This document shows positions 1 to 6,145 of a stretch of DNA of 7,351 nucleotides, one piece after another. Within the stretch, counting starts at the first letter, position 1, and every line of letters starts with the position of its first letter. A program made the translations under genes and the position numbers. The notes below the pieces were generated by a model. That model had not been told where the DNA came from and ran no database searches. It worked only from the letters and a program-made list of their open reading frames with translations. Source of the stretch: Bacilli bacterium (lineage in GTDB: Bacteria; Bacillota_I; Bacilli_A; RF39; UBA660); the NCBI GenBank assembly GCA_900751815.1, contig CAADST010000128.1, forward strand, positions 1 to 7,351, written 5' to 3'.

Positions 1-2491
1 AATATATGATTATTTAAGATTGTTATTTGCCAGGATTGGAACGCCATATTGTCCAAATCATCATATACCAATTACTAGTCAAAGTATTGAAGAAATGACT
101 AATAAAGTAATGGAATACGAAGGTCTCACTGTAACAATATTATCACCAATAGTTCATGGAGAAAAAGGAACTCATAAAGATTTATTTGATGAACTTCGTA
201 AAGATGGTTTTTCTAAAGTTCGCGTTAATGGTAAAATTATGAGTTTAAATGGGGATATTGAACTAGAAAAAAACAAAAAAGATAATATTGATATTGTTAT
301 GGATAAAATAACTATTGCGGATATTGAAAGGTCACGAGTTTTTGAAGCAATTGAAGCATCTACTAAAAGAGCTGATGGCAAAGTAGTTATTTTAGTTGAT
401 GATGAAGAAATACTAATGAGTGAAAAATATGCTTGTTTAAAATGTAATTATTCGATTCCTGAACTTGAACCAAGACTTTTTTCATTTAATGCGCCATATG
501 GTGCTTGCGAAGAATGTAAAGGTTTAGGTACTAAACAAAAAATTAGTGAAGAATTACTTATACCAGATCCTAATAAATCCATAATAGATGGGGCGATAAA
601 TGGAATAAGTATGGATTCAACAACTTATTTTACTCAAGTTAGTGCTGTATGTGATTATTATGGTATTGATATGACAGCTAAAGTAAAGGATATTCCAAGA
701 GAAAAATTAGATTATTTATTATATGGAACAGATGAAATACTAGAGTATAACTATGTTTCTAAAAATGGTAATACAAGAAATGCTAAAGGCACTTATGAAG
801 GAATTATACCAACTCTTGAAAGAAGATATTTAGAAACTAAAAGTGGTTGGATTAGAGATTGGTTACAAGGATTTATGGTGGAAACTGCTTGTCCGGTTTG
901 TAAAGGAAAAAGACTTAAAAAGTCCGTTTTATCTGTTTATATAAATGGTAAAAATATTTTTGATATGTGTGATATGTCAATCGGTGATTTACTAGAATTT
1001 GTTAAAAAGTTAAAACTTAATAATGAACAAAAAGAAATTAGTGAACTTATACTAAAAGAAATAATATCAAGACTCGAATTTTTAAATAATGTTGGTTTAT
1101 CTTATCTTACTTTAACTCGAAGTGCGGGAACTTTATCTGGTGGCGAAGCACAAAGAATAAGACTAGCAACTCAAATTGGTTCGAGGTTATCTGGAGTTTT
1201 ATATGTTTTAGACGAACCAAGTATTGGTTTGCATCAAAAAGATAATGAAAAACTAATTAATTCTCTAAAAGAAATGCGTGATTTAGGTAATTCTTTAATA
1301 GTTGTTGAACATGATACTGATACAATGCTTGCAGCAGATTATTTAATTGACATAGGTCCTGGAGCTGGTGAATTTGGGGGTCAGGTTATGGCCGTGGGTA
1401 CTCCAGAAGAAGTTATGCATAATCCAAATAGTTTAACTGGTAAATATTTATCCGGAGAACTAAAAATAGAAGTACCTAAGAAAAGAAGGAAAGGTAATGG
1501 CTTAAAGATTAGTATTAAAGGTGCTAAAGAAAATAATTTAAAAAATGTTTCTGTTGATATTCCTTTAAATAAATTTATTGTGGTAACTGGTGTATCTGGT
1601 TCTGGTAAATCATCACTTATTAATGAAGTATTATATAAAACTTTAGCTAATAAATTATATAAAAGTAAAGTTGTTCCTGGTAAACACAAAGATATTATCG
1701 GACTTGAAAATATTGATAAGGTTGTCCAAATTACACAAGATGCAATTGGTAGAACTCCAAGAAGTAATCCCGCAACATATGTTGGTGTATTTGATGATAT
1801 CAGAGATATATTTGCTCAAACTAAAGAAGCTAAATTAAGAGGCTATGATAAAGGTAGATTTTCCTTTAATGTTAAAGGTGGTAGATGTGAGGCTTGTTGG
1901 GGTGATGGTGTTAAGAAAATTGAAATGCATTTTCTAGCAGATGTCTATGTTCCTTGTGATGTATGTAAAGGAAAAAGATATAATAAGGAAACACTAGATA
2001 TTAAATATAAAGGTAAAAATATTAGTGAAGTTTTAGATATGCGTGTTAGTGAAGCTTTAGAGTTTTTCGAAAATGTACCAAAAATTTATAACAAATTAAA
2101 AGTTATGGATGAAGTTGGTCTTTCATATATTAAACTAGGAGAACCAGCCCCTAATTTATCGGGTGGCGAAGCTGGAAGAGTAAAACTTGCTAAAGAATTA
2201 CAAAAAAAAGCTACTGGTAAATCATTATTTATTCTTGATGAACCAACTACAGGACTGCATACTGATGATATTAAAAAATTATTAGTAATATTAAATAGAA
2301 TTGTTGATAATGGCGATACTGTTATTGTAATTGAACATAATTTAGATGTTATTAAAGTAGCCGATTACATAATCGATTTGGGTCCAGATGGTGGTTCTTT
2401 AGGTGGAAAAATCATTGCTACAGGAACTCCAGAAGAAGTAGCTAAATGTAAGAACTCTTATACTGGCGAATTTCTTAAAAAAATGCTATAA
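1..2491 (+). CDS. uvrA: UvrABC excinuclease subunit A, 5'-truncated by window edge
   Basis: UvrA is the dimeric ATPase that finds bulky DNA lesions and loads UvrB in nucleotide excision repair in the cytoplasm. The frame is open from base 2 and reads IYDYLRLLFARIGTPYCP, a typical internal UvrA segment, so the TTG at 20 is not the start; about 110 residues with the first Walker A lie upstream. Visible in order: first zinc finger (Cys codons at 434, 443, 506 and 515), first signature SGGEAQRIRLA with Walker B YVLDEPSIGLH (about 1136-1230), second Walker A GVSGSGKSS (1589-1615), second zinc finger GGRCEACWGDG...VPCDVC (about 1877-1966), second signature and Walker B ILDEPTTGLH (about 2156-2260). 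The second signature reads SGGEAGR where SGGEAQR is usual. The C-terminus is complete. The remaining length fits a normal protein of about 940 residues. lgt follows after 25 nt, so cotranscription is likely. Confidence 0.97.
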   Translation, partial: IYDYLRLLFARIGTPYCPNHHIPITSQSIEEMTNKVMEYEGLTVTILSPIVHGEKGTHKDLFDELRKDGFSKVRVNGKIMSLNGDIELEKNKKDNIDIVMDKITIADIERSRVFEAIEASTKRADGKVVILVDDEEILMSEKYACLKCNYSIPELEPRLFSFNAPYGACEECKGLGTKQKISEELLIPDPNKSIIDGAINGISMDSTTYFTQVSAVCDYYGIDMTAKVKDIPREKLDYLLYGTDEILEYNYVSKNGNTRNAKGTYEGIIPTLERRYLETKSGWIRDWLQGFMVETACPVCKGKRLKKSVLSVYINGKNIFDMCDMSIGDLLEFVKKLKLNNEQKEISELILKEIISRLEFLNNVGLSYLTLTRSAGTLSGGEAQRIRLATQIGSRLSGVLYVLDEPSIGLHQKDNEKLINSLKEMRDLGNSLIVVEHDTDTMLAADYLIDIGPGAGEFGGQVMAVGTPEEVMHNPNSLTGKYLSGELKIEVPKKRRKGNGLKISIKGAKENNLKNVSVDIPLNKFIVVTGVSGSGKSSLINEVLYKTLANKLYKSKVVPGKHKDIIGLENIDKVVQITQDAIGRTPRSNPATYVGVFDDIRDIFAQTKEAKLRGYDKGRFSFNVKGGRCEACWGDGVKKIEMHFLADVYVPCDVCKGKRYNKETLDIKYKGKNISEVLDMRVSEALEFFENVPKIYNKLKVMDEVGLSYIKLGEPAPNLSGGEAGRVKLAKELQKKATGKSLFILDEPTTGLHTDDIKKLLVILNRIVDNGDTVIVIEHNLDVIKVADYIIDLGPDGGSLGGKIIATGTPEEVAKCKNSYTGEFLKKML

Positions 2492-2505
2492 TGTTAATAA
2501 AGAAT

Positions 2506-2513
2506 AGGGAGGT
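2506..2513 (+). promoter_or_regulatory. Ribosome binding site of lgt
   Basis: AGGGAGGT is the most consensus-like Shine-Dalgarno in the window. It ends 3 nt before the ATG at 2517 and fixes that start. It lies in the 25-nt gap after the uvrA stop, which fits translation from a shared mRNA. Confidence 0.75.
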
Positions 2514-2516
2514 AAT

Positions 2517-3326
2517 ATGGATAGATATCTATTTACTATTGGAGATTTTAAAGTAGAATGGTATTCAGTACTCATTATAGTTGGAGCATTCCTAGCTATT
2601 ATAATGATTATGAAGGAAGCTAAAAGACACAATTATCCAACTGATTTTGTTTTTAATATGTGTTTTTGGACAATAATCTTTGGTATTATTGGAGCTCGTC
2701 TTTATTTTGTAGTGTTTAATTTAGATTTATATACCAACTTTTGGGATATATTTAAAATCTGGGAAGGTGGTCTTGCTATTCATGGTGGAATCATTTTTGG
2801 CCTTCTTACCTGTCTTATATATTGTAAAAAATATAAAGCGAGACTTGTTCGTTTACTAGATTTTGTGGCACCAGCCTTACTTTTAGCACAAGCTATTGGT
2901 AGATGGGGAAATTTCTTTAATGGGGAAGCCCATGGGGCCGCAACAACACTAGAACACTTGCAAAACTTACATATTCCACAATTTATTATTGATGGCATGA
3001 ATATCGGAGGAATATATTATGAACCAACATTCTTATATGAATCTTTATGGTGTCTAGTTGGTCTTATCATTATTTTAATAGTAAGAAGAATTCCAATTAC
3101 TAAAGTTGGTCAACCAACAGCAATATATTTGATGTGGTATGGAATAGGTAGATTTGTAATTGAATCTATGCGAACAGATTCTCTAATGCTCGGAGGATTT
3201 AAAGTTGCCCAAATAGTATCAGTAGTAATGATTATAATTGGTCTACTTATGTTAATGATTACTAGTAGAAAAGGTAGATATGAAGACTTATATGATCAAG
3301 ATTCTACTAATGCAGTGAGGTTTTAA
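2517..3326 (+). CDS. lgt: Prolipoprotein diacylglyceryl transferase
   Basis: Lgt moves a diacylglyceryl group from phosphatidylglycerol to the lipobox cysteine of prolipoproteins, the first step of lipoprotein maturation in the cytoplasmic membrane. The 269 residues match the family length and have the expected multi-pass hydrophobic pattern. Family motifs are visible: GARLYFV (59-65), EGGLAIHGG (83-91, with the conserved His at 89), the signature GRWGNFFNGE (128-137, conserved Arg and Asn), EPTFLYE (169-175, where the first residue is often His but varies), YGIGRFVIESMR (208-219) and a late AQ (231-232). The start is set by the strong ribosome binding site. Its TAA stop directly abuts the trxB ATG, so the two are very probably translated from one mRNA. 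No lipoprotein with a clear lipobox is seen in this window. Confidence 0.96.
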   Translation: MDRYLFTIGDFKVEWYSVLIIVGAFLAIIMIMKEAKRHNYPTDFVFNMCFWTIIFGIIGARLYFVVFNLDLYTNFWDIFKIWEGGLAIHGGIIFGLLTCLIYCKKYKARLVRLLDFVAPALLLAQAIGRWGNFFNGEAHGAATTLEHLQNLHIPQFIIDGMNIGGIYYEPTFLYESLWCLVGLIIILIVRRIPITKVGQPTAIYLMWYGIGRFVIESMRTDSLMLGGFKVAQIVSVVMIIIGLLMLMITSRKGRYEDLYDQDSTNAVRF

Positions 3327-4202
3327 ATGTACGATATTATAATTATTGGTATGGGAATTTCTGGTATAACTGCAGGAATTTATGCTAAAAGAAGTAATAA
3401 AAAAGTATTGATTATCGATAAAGGTATGCCTGGAGGAATACTTAATAATATTGATAAAATTAGTAACTATCCGGGGCTTATAGATATAAGTGGTCCAGAT
3501 TTTGCTGTTAATTTATTAGAACAAGTAAATTCTCTAGATATCCCTTTTGTATTAGAAGAAGTAATTAGTCTAGAATTAGACAAAGATATAAAAATAGTTA
3601 AAACTACTAATCAAGAATATAAAGCCAAAAAAATAATTTTAGCAATGGGTAGAAAACCAAAATTTTTAGGGTTAGATAATGAACAGGAATTATTAGGTCA
3701 TGGATTATCTACTTGTGCCATGTGTGATGGAGCATTCTTTAAAGATAAAACTATTGCAGTAGTTGGAACTGGTAATAGTGCCTTGCAAGAAGCTTTATAT
3801 TTAGCAAATATTGTTGATAAGATATATCTTATCAACAGAAGAGATGGCTTCAGAGGAGAAGAAATGTTAGTAGAAAACATTAAAGATAATCCTAAAATTG
3901 AAGTAATTTATAATGCTAATATAAAAGAACTTGAAGAAAAGAACGGAAGATTATCTGGTATATTGTTAGATAATAATGATACACTAGATGTTTCTGGTTT
4001 GTTTATTTATATTGGATATACACCCGCAACAGAGATAGTGCCAAATGAGATTTTAGATGAAGAAGGATATGTTAAAGTAGATGAAAAATTTGCATCTTCA
4101 ATAAAAGGAGTTTATGCTATTGGAGATTGTATAAAAAAAGATGTTTATCAATTAGTTACAGCAACAAGTGATGGAGCAAGAGTTATATATAATATGAAGT
4201 GA
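3327..4202 (+). CDS. trxB: Thioredoxin reductase (NADPH, FAD-dependent)
   Basis: This flavoenzyme passes electrons from NADPH through FAD and a redox cysteine pair to thioredoxin in the cytoplasm. At 291 residues it is slightly shorter than the usual 305-320. Visible in order: N-terminal FAD site GMGISG (8-13), GG followed by NYPG (36-37, 47-50), redox motif CAMCDG with Cys130 and Cys133, NADPH site GTGNSA (147-152), the basic RRDGFR (171-176) that normally binds the NADP 2'-phosphate, and C-terminal FAD motif GVYAIGD (261-267). The intact GxGxxA and RRxxxR motifs argue for NADPH use and against the ferredoxin-dependent variants, which lack them. Two positions differ from the common pattern: Asn170 where His usually precedes RR, and Tyr274 where Arg usually precedes Gln near the C-terminus. 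A GTGAGG ribosome binding site (3315-3320) lies inside the end of lgt. No thioredoxin gene is present here. Confidence 0.94.
   Translation: MYDIIIIGMGISGITAGIYAKRSNKKVLIIDKGMPGGILNNIDKISNYPGLIDISGPDFAVNLLEQVNSLDIPFVLEEVISLELDKDIKIVKTTNQEYKAKKIILAMGRKPKFLGLDNEQELLGHGLSTCAMCDGAFFKDKTIAVVGTGNSALQEALYLANIVDKIYLINRRDGFRGEEMLVENIKDNPKIEVIYNANIKELEEKNGRLSGILLDNNDTLDVSGLFIYIGYTPATEIVPNEILDEEGYVKVDEKFASSIKGVYAIGDCIKKDVYQLVTATSDGARVIYNMK
3812..3837. repeat. Perfect 26-bp palindrome inside trxB
   Basis: The 13 bases TGTTGATAAGATA are followed at once by their exact reverse complement, with no spacer. The site codes for residues around IVDKIYLINRR at the edge of the NADPH-binding domain, and this protein sequence is ordinary for the family, so the symmetry comes from codon choice. 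It is unknown whether it has a role, for example as a protein binding site or mRNA hairpin. Confidence 0.85.
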
Positions 4203-4209
4203 GGTTATA

Positions 4210-4518
4210 ATGGAAAAAATAGATACGAAAAAAATAATTCTTGGGGGAATTCTTTTAATAATTATAGTTTTAGGAATATTTATCTATATGAATTATTTAA
4301 GAACATTTACAGTAACATTTGAAGTTAGATTAGGTCCGGGAATAGAAACACAACAAGTAAAAATAAATGATACAGTAAAAAGACCCGAAGATCCATCATA
4401 TGATGGATATGAATTTGTAGGTTGGTATGTTGATGATACTGAATATAACTTTGATGAACCCGTAACAAAAGATTTAACTATTACTGCTAAATGGGAAGAA
4501 ATAAATGATGTAAACTAG
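4210..4518 (+). CDS. Small membrane-anchored protein with one InlB B-repeat
   Basis: A 102-residue protein of unknown specific function. A short charged N-terminus (MEKIDTKK) precedes one hydrophobic segment (about 9-30) that probably acts as an uncleaved signal anchor. Residues 33-96 match the InlB B-repeat/Listeria-Bacteroides repeat (Flg_new family): TVTFEV, then DGYEFVGWY (65-73) and PVTKDLTITAKW (84-95). Such repeats adopt a small ubiquitin-like beta fold and usually occur in several copies on large surface proteins; here there is only one, placed next to the membrane. The expected location is the outer face of the cytoplasmic membrane. The ATG follows a GTGAGGT ribosome binding site (4199-4205) that overlaps the trxB TGA stop, so it is likely translated from the lgt-trxB mRNA. 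A terminator lies 45 nt after its stop. Confidence 0.85.
   Translation: MEKIDTKKIILGGILLIIIVLGIFIYMNYLRTFTVTFEVRLGPGIETQQVKINDTVKRPEDPSYDGYEFVGWYVDDTEYNFDEPVTKDLTITAKWEEINDVN
4391..4408. repeat. Perfect 18-bp palindrome inside the InlB-repeat gene
   Basis: ATCCATCATATGATGGAT is its own reverse complement. It lies in the codons for DPSYDG, a normal part of the repeat domain. Chance is a reasonable explanation; it is listed because it is the second long perfect palindrome in neighbouring genes. Confidence 0.7.
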
Positions 4519-4616
4519 GTTGCAAAGCTAAAAATAAACCGAAAAGTAACAAAAAGAAACTGAAAATTGGTAGAATTTAACTACTAATTTTTTTATGCTT
4601 TAAATGGTGGTGAATT
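4518..4616 (+). other. Leader-like intergenic segment, copy A of a pair
   Basis: This segment resembles the one before the regulator gene at 6146. Both hold GGTTGCNAAA (4518-4526 here), then AACC, then a shared 26-nt block (4548-4573, 24/26 identical to 6075-6100), then an AT-rich stretch of 43-45 nt ending in GGTGGTGAATTATG. Here the 3' part of the shared block is the 5' arm of a terminator hairpin. No good promoter is visible between that hairpin and the ATG at 4617. What it does is unknown; an attenuator leader or a dispersed intergenic repeat would both fit. Confidence 0.6.
4563..4594 (+). terminator. Rho-independent terminator hairpin with T-run
   Basis: AAAATTGGTAG (4563-4573) pairs with CTACTAATTTT (4581-4591) over 11 base pairs with one G-U pair and a 7-nt loop, and seven T follow or overlap the 3' arm (4588-4594). 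The stem is AT-rich, so it may be leaky. It would end the mRNA from lgt, trxB and the InlB-repeat gene. Because it sits only 22 nt before the next start codon, it could also act as an attenuator for that gene. Confidence 0.65.
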
Positions 4617-4739
4617 ATGCTTTATAAAATTAAAGAATTTATTGAAGATGTTAAAGCAACAGCTAGGGTATTTATTTTTGTTTTATTTGTTATAGTAATA
4701 CTCATGATTATTGTTTATGTTATTAAATTGTTTGGTTAA
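4617..4739 (+). CDS. Small single-pass membrane protein, 40 residues
   Basis: A short open frame of unknown function. Residues 1-16 are charged and could form an amphipathic helix (MLYKIKEFIEDVKATAR region), and residues 17-36 are almost wholly hydrophobic (V/I/L/F), followed by KLFG. The layout is loosely like SecE, but the conserved SecE loop with its W-P pair is absent, so I do not call it secE. The start is supported by a GGTGGTGA ribosome binding site (4606-4613) in a context identical to that of the regulator gene at 6146. It begins 22 nt after a terminator-like T-run and ends 49 nt before the GH25 gene, with which it may be cotranscribed. Other possibilities are a regulatory membrane micropeptide or a toxin-type peptide; nothing in the sequence decides. 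Confidence 0.6.
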   Translation: MLYKIKEFIEDVKATARVFIFVLFVIVILMIIVYVIKLFG

Positions 4740-4741
4740 TG

Positions 4742-4770
4742 TTGCATAAAAATTATATTTAATATATACT
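4742..4770 (+). promoter_or_regulatory. Possible sigma-A type promoter for the GH25 gene
   Basis: TTGCAT (4742-4747) and TATACT (4765-4770) are 17 nt apart, the ideal spacing, with a good -10 and a weak -35. The predicted start of transcription near 4777 would fall at the AGGTGG ribosome binding site (4777-4782), leaving a leader of only about 12 nt, which is a reason for doubt. In DNA this AT-rich such matches are common. Confidence 0.3.
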
Positions 4771-4788
4771 TTTACTAGGTGGTATATT

Positions 4789-6009
4789 ATGTCTTTAAAA
4801 AAATTTTTAACTAAAAAAAATATTATAATTATAATTTGTTTTTTAATTATAATCATTGGTATAGGTAGTTATTTTTTAATTAATTATTTAAGAGTTAAAA
4901 ATGCTGTTATTAAAGTTACTTTAGATGATACTTTAGAAACAGAGTTTTTAAGTGATGTTAAAGTATCTGATTTTATTAGTGATATTAATGGAACAATTGT
5001 AGATGATTATGTAATTGACACAACAGATATTGGTAAAAAGAAAATTGAATTTGAATATATAAATGATGATAATATTAAAGTTAAATATAATTATGAAATT
5101 AATGTTGTTGATAATGTTGCCCCTTTAATTTGGTTAAATAACAGTTATACAGTAAATGTTGGTAGTGATATTTCTCTAACTGATAAAATTTTATGTGGTG
5201 ATGATACAGATCCTAATCCTACTTGTGAGGTAATTGGAGAATATAACATGAATGAGGCCGGCACTTATCCTTTAGTATTTAAGGCAACTGATAATAGTGG
5301 TAATGTTACTGAAAAAGAATTTAATTTAATTGTTCGTGAACCTAAAAGTAGTGGTACTTCTAGTGGAAGTGTTAGTACAAAAACCTTATTTTCGGAAGTA
5401 GTGGATGCTCATAAAACTGAAAATACAGAGATTGGTCTCGATATTTCCAAGTGGCAAGGCGATGTTGATTTTAATGCTCTTAAAGAGGCCGGAGTAGAGT
5501 TTGTTATCATTCGGGTTGGTACATCTAGTGGTATAAATGGCGAAAATTTAGTTGATAGTAAGTTTGAACAAAATATTAATGGTGCCAATAAGGCTGGTAT
5601 TCCAGTTGGAATTTATTTTTATTCATATGCAAATAGTGAAGATAGAGCAATAAGTGATGCTTTATGGGTACTTGAACAAATCAAGGATTACAAAGTGGAT
5701 TTACCAATTGCTTTTGATTGGGAAAACTGGAGTTTTTATAATGAATTTAATTTAAGTTTTTTTGGTCTATCTAGTATGGCCGATAGTTTTGTTAAAACTG
5801 TTAGGGATGCCGGATACGAAGGCATGCTTTATAGTAGTAAAAATTATTTAGAGGATATTTGGTTTAAGGGAGATTATCCAGTATGGCTCGCTCATTATAC
5901 AACTAAAACTAATTATGAAGGAGATTATGAGTTTTGGCAACTTTGTAATAATGGCAGAGTTGCAGGTATTAATGGTGATGTTGATATAAATATTAGATAT
6001 TTAGATTAA
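4789..6009 (+). CDS. Membrane-anchored GH25 lysozyme with Ig-like domains
   Basis: A 406-residue cell-surface muramidase that should cut the N-acetylmuramic acid to N-acetylglucosamine beta-1,4 bond of peptidoglycan. A lysine-rich N-terminus (SLKKFLTKK) and one hydrophobic segment (about 11-33) form a signal anchor with no clear cleavage site. Residues 37-107 look like a first beta-rich domain, and 108-184 resemble a DUF5011/bacterial Ig-like domain (DNVAPLIWL, GTYPLVFKATDNSGNVTE). A Ser/Gly-rich linker (187-196) leads to the GH25 domain (about 215-404): GLDISKWQGDVDF with Asp218, LPIAFDWEN with Asp310 and Glu312 as likely acidic active-site residues, then YPVWLAHY, EFWQL and GDVDINI near the end. 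Cys136 and Cys146 in the Ig-like domain could form a disulfide. The start follows AGGTGG. Likely jobs are wall remodelling or attack on other cells; the anchor favours a role on its own wall. Confidence 0.93.
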   Translation: MSLKKFLTKKNIIIIICFLIIIIGIGSYFLINYLRVKNAVIKVTLDDTLETEFLSDVKVSDFISDINGTIVDDYVIDTTDIGKKKIEFEYINDDNIKVKYNYEINVVDNVAPLIWLNNSYTVNVGSDISLTDKILCGDDTDPNPTCEVIGEYNMNEAGTYPLVFKATDNSGNVTEKEFNLIVREPKSSGTSSGSVSTKTLFSEVVDAHKTENTEIGLDISKWQGDVDFNALKEAGVEFVIIRVGTSSGINGENLVDSKFEQNINGANKAGIPVGIYFYSYANSEDRAISDALWVLEQIKDYKVDLPIAFDWENWSFYNEFNLSFFGLSSMADSFVKTVRDAGYEGMLYSSKNYLEDIWFKGDYPVWLAHYTTKTNYEGDYEFWQLCNNGRVAGINGDVDINIRYLD

Positions 6010-6012
6010 TTT

Positions 6013-6145
6013 GCTACCAGGTTGCCAAAAAATATCAAAATATGTTAGTGGGTTGCGAAATGCAACCCAATTCCAACAAAAAGCAACTGAAAGTTGGTAG
6101 TTAAACTTTAATTTCTTTAATAGAATTATGGCGAGGTGGTGAATT
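6013..6145 (+). other. Leader-like intergenic segment, copy B, rich in possible stems
   Basis: This 136-nt gap between the GH25 and regulator genes holds no convincing gene. It contains a 26-nt block shared with the segment before 4617 (6075-6100) and several possible RNA stems, some exclusive of one another: CTACCA 6014-6019 with TGGTAG 6095-6100; GGGTTGC 6050-6056 with GCAACCC 6062-6068; CCAAC 6073-6077 with GTTGG 6093-6097; CAACT 6084-6088 with AGTTG 6092-6096; and AAAGTT 6090-6095 with AACTTT 6104-6109, the last followed by a T-rich run. It ends in a strong ribosome binding site, GAGGTGGTGA (6133-6142). A -10-like TAGAAT (6121-6126) lacks a well-spaced -35. Confidence 0.5.
6050..6068. repeat. 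Perfect inverted repeat GGGTTGC-5-GCAACCC upstream of the regulator
   Basis: Two 7-bp arms with a GAAAT spacer, the most GC-rich short element in this intergenic segment. As RNA it is a stable small hairpin, but no T-run follows on either strand, so it is not a standard terminator. As DNA it could be an operator for a dimeric helix-turn-helix protein such as the one coded 78 nt downstream. Both readings are inference. Confidence 0.7.

Noticed and set aside
20..22. TTG as the start of uvrA.
   Set aside because: The frame stays open upstream to base 2 and codes the conserved IYDYLRL segment, so the true start is outside the window.
1381..1689. Long open frame on the - strand inside uvrA.
   Set aside because: It is antisense to conserved UvrA motifs including the second Walker A, and the product resembles no protein I know.
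2464..2492. Perfect TATAAT (2487-2492) at the uvrA stop, a possible promoter for lgt.
   Set aside because: The base block 17 nt upstream (TGGCGA) is a poor -35, and a chance TATAAT is expected in DNA this AT-rich. The close spacing fits read-through from uvrA.
2521..2532. 12-bp palindrome ATAGATATCTAT just after the lgt start codon.
   Set aside because: Palindromes of this length are expected about once or more in a window of this size by chance.
4617..4739. Calling the 40-residue peptide SecE.
   Set aside because: Helix layout is loosely alike, but the conserved W-P containing loop is missing, and secE normally sits beside nusG.
6050..6068. Calling the GGGTTGC/GCAACCC hairpin the terminator of the GH25 gene.
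   Set aside because: No T-run follows the stem on the + strand, nor on the - strand.
4518..6100. A CRISPR array or transposon end pair formed by the shared blocks.
   Set aside because: There are only two copies about 1.5 kb apart, in direct orientation and each next to a start codon, with no cas gene, transposase or target-site duplication visible.
6042..6104. Short open frame of 20 codons (MLVGCEMQ... ending SNKKQLKVGS) across the shared 26-nt block; the same frame in copy A reads SNKKKLKIGRI and both stop soon after.
   Set aside because: Tempting as a leader peptide, but copy B has no ribosome binding site, copy A has no start codon after its upstream stop, and both differences in the block fall at first codon positions and change the amino acid, which is not the pattern of coding constraint.
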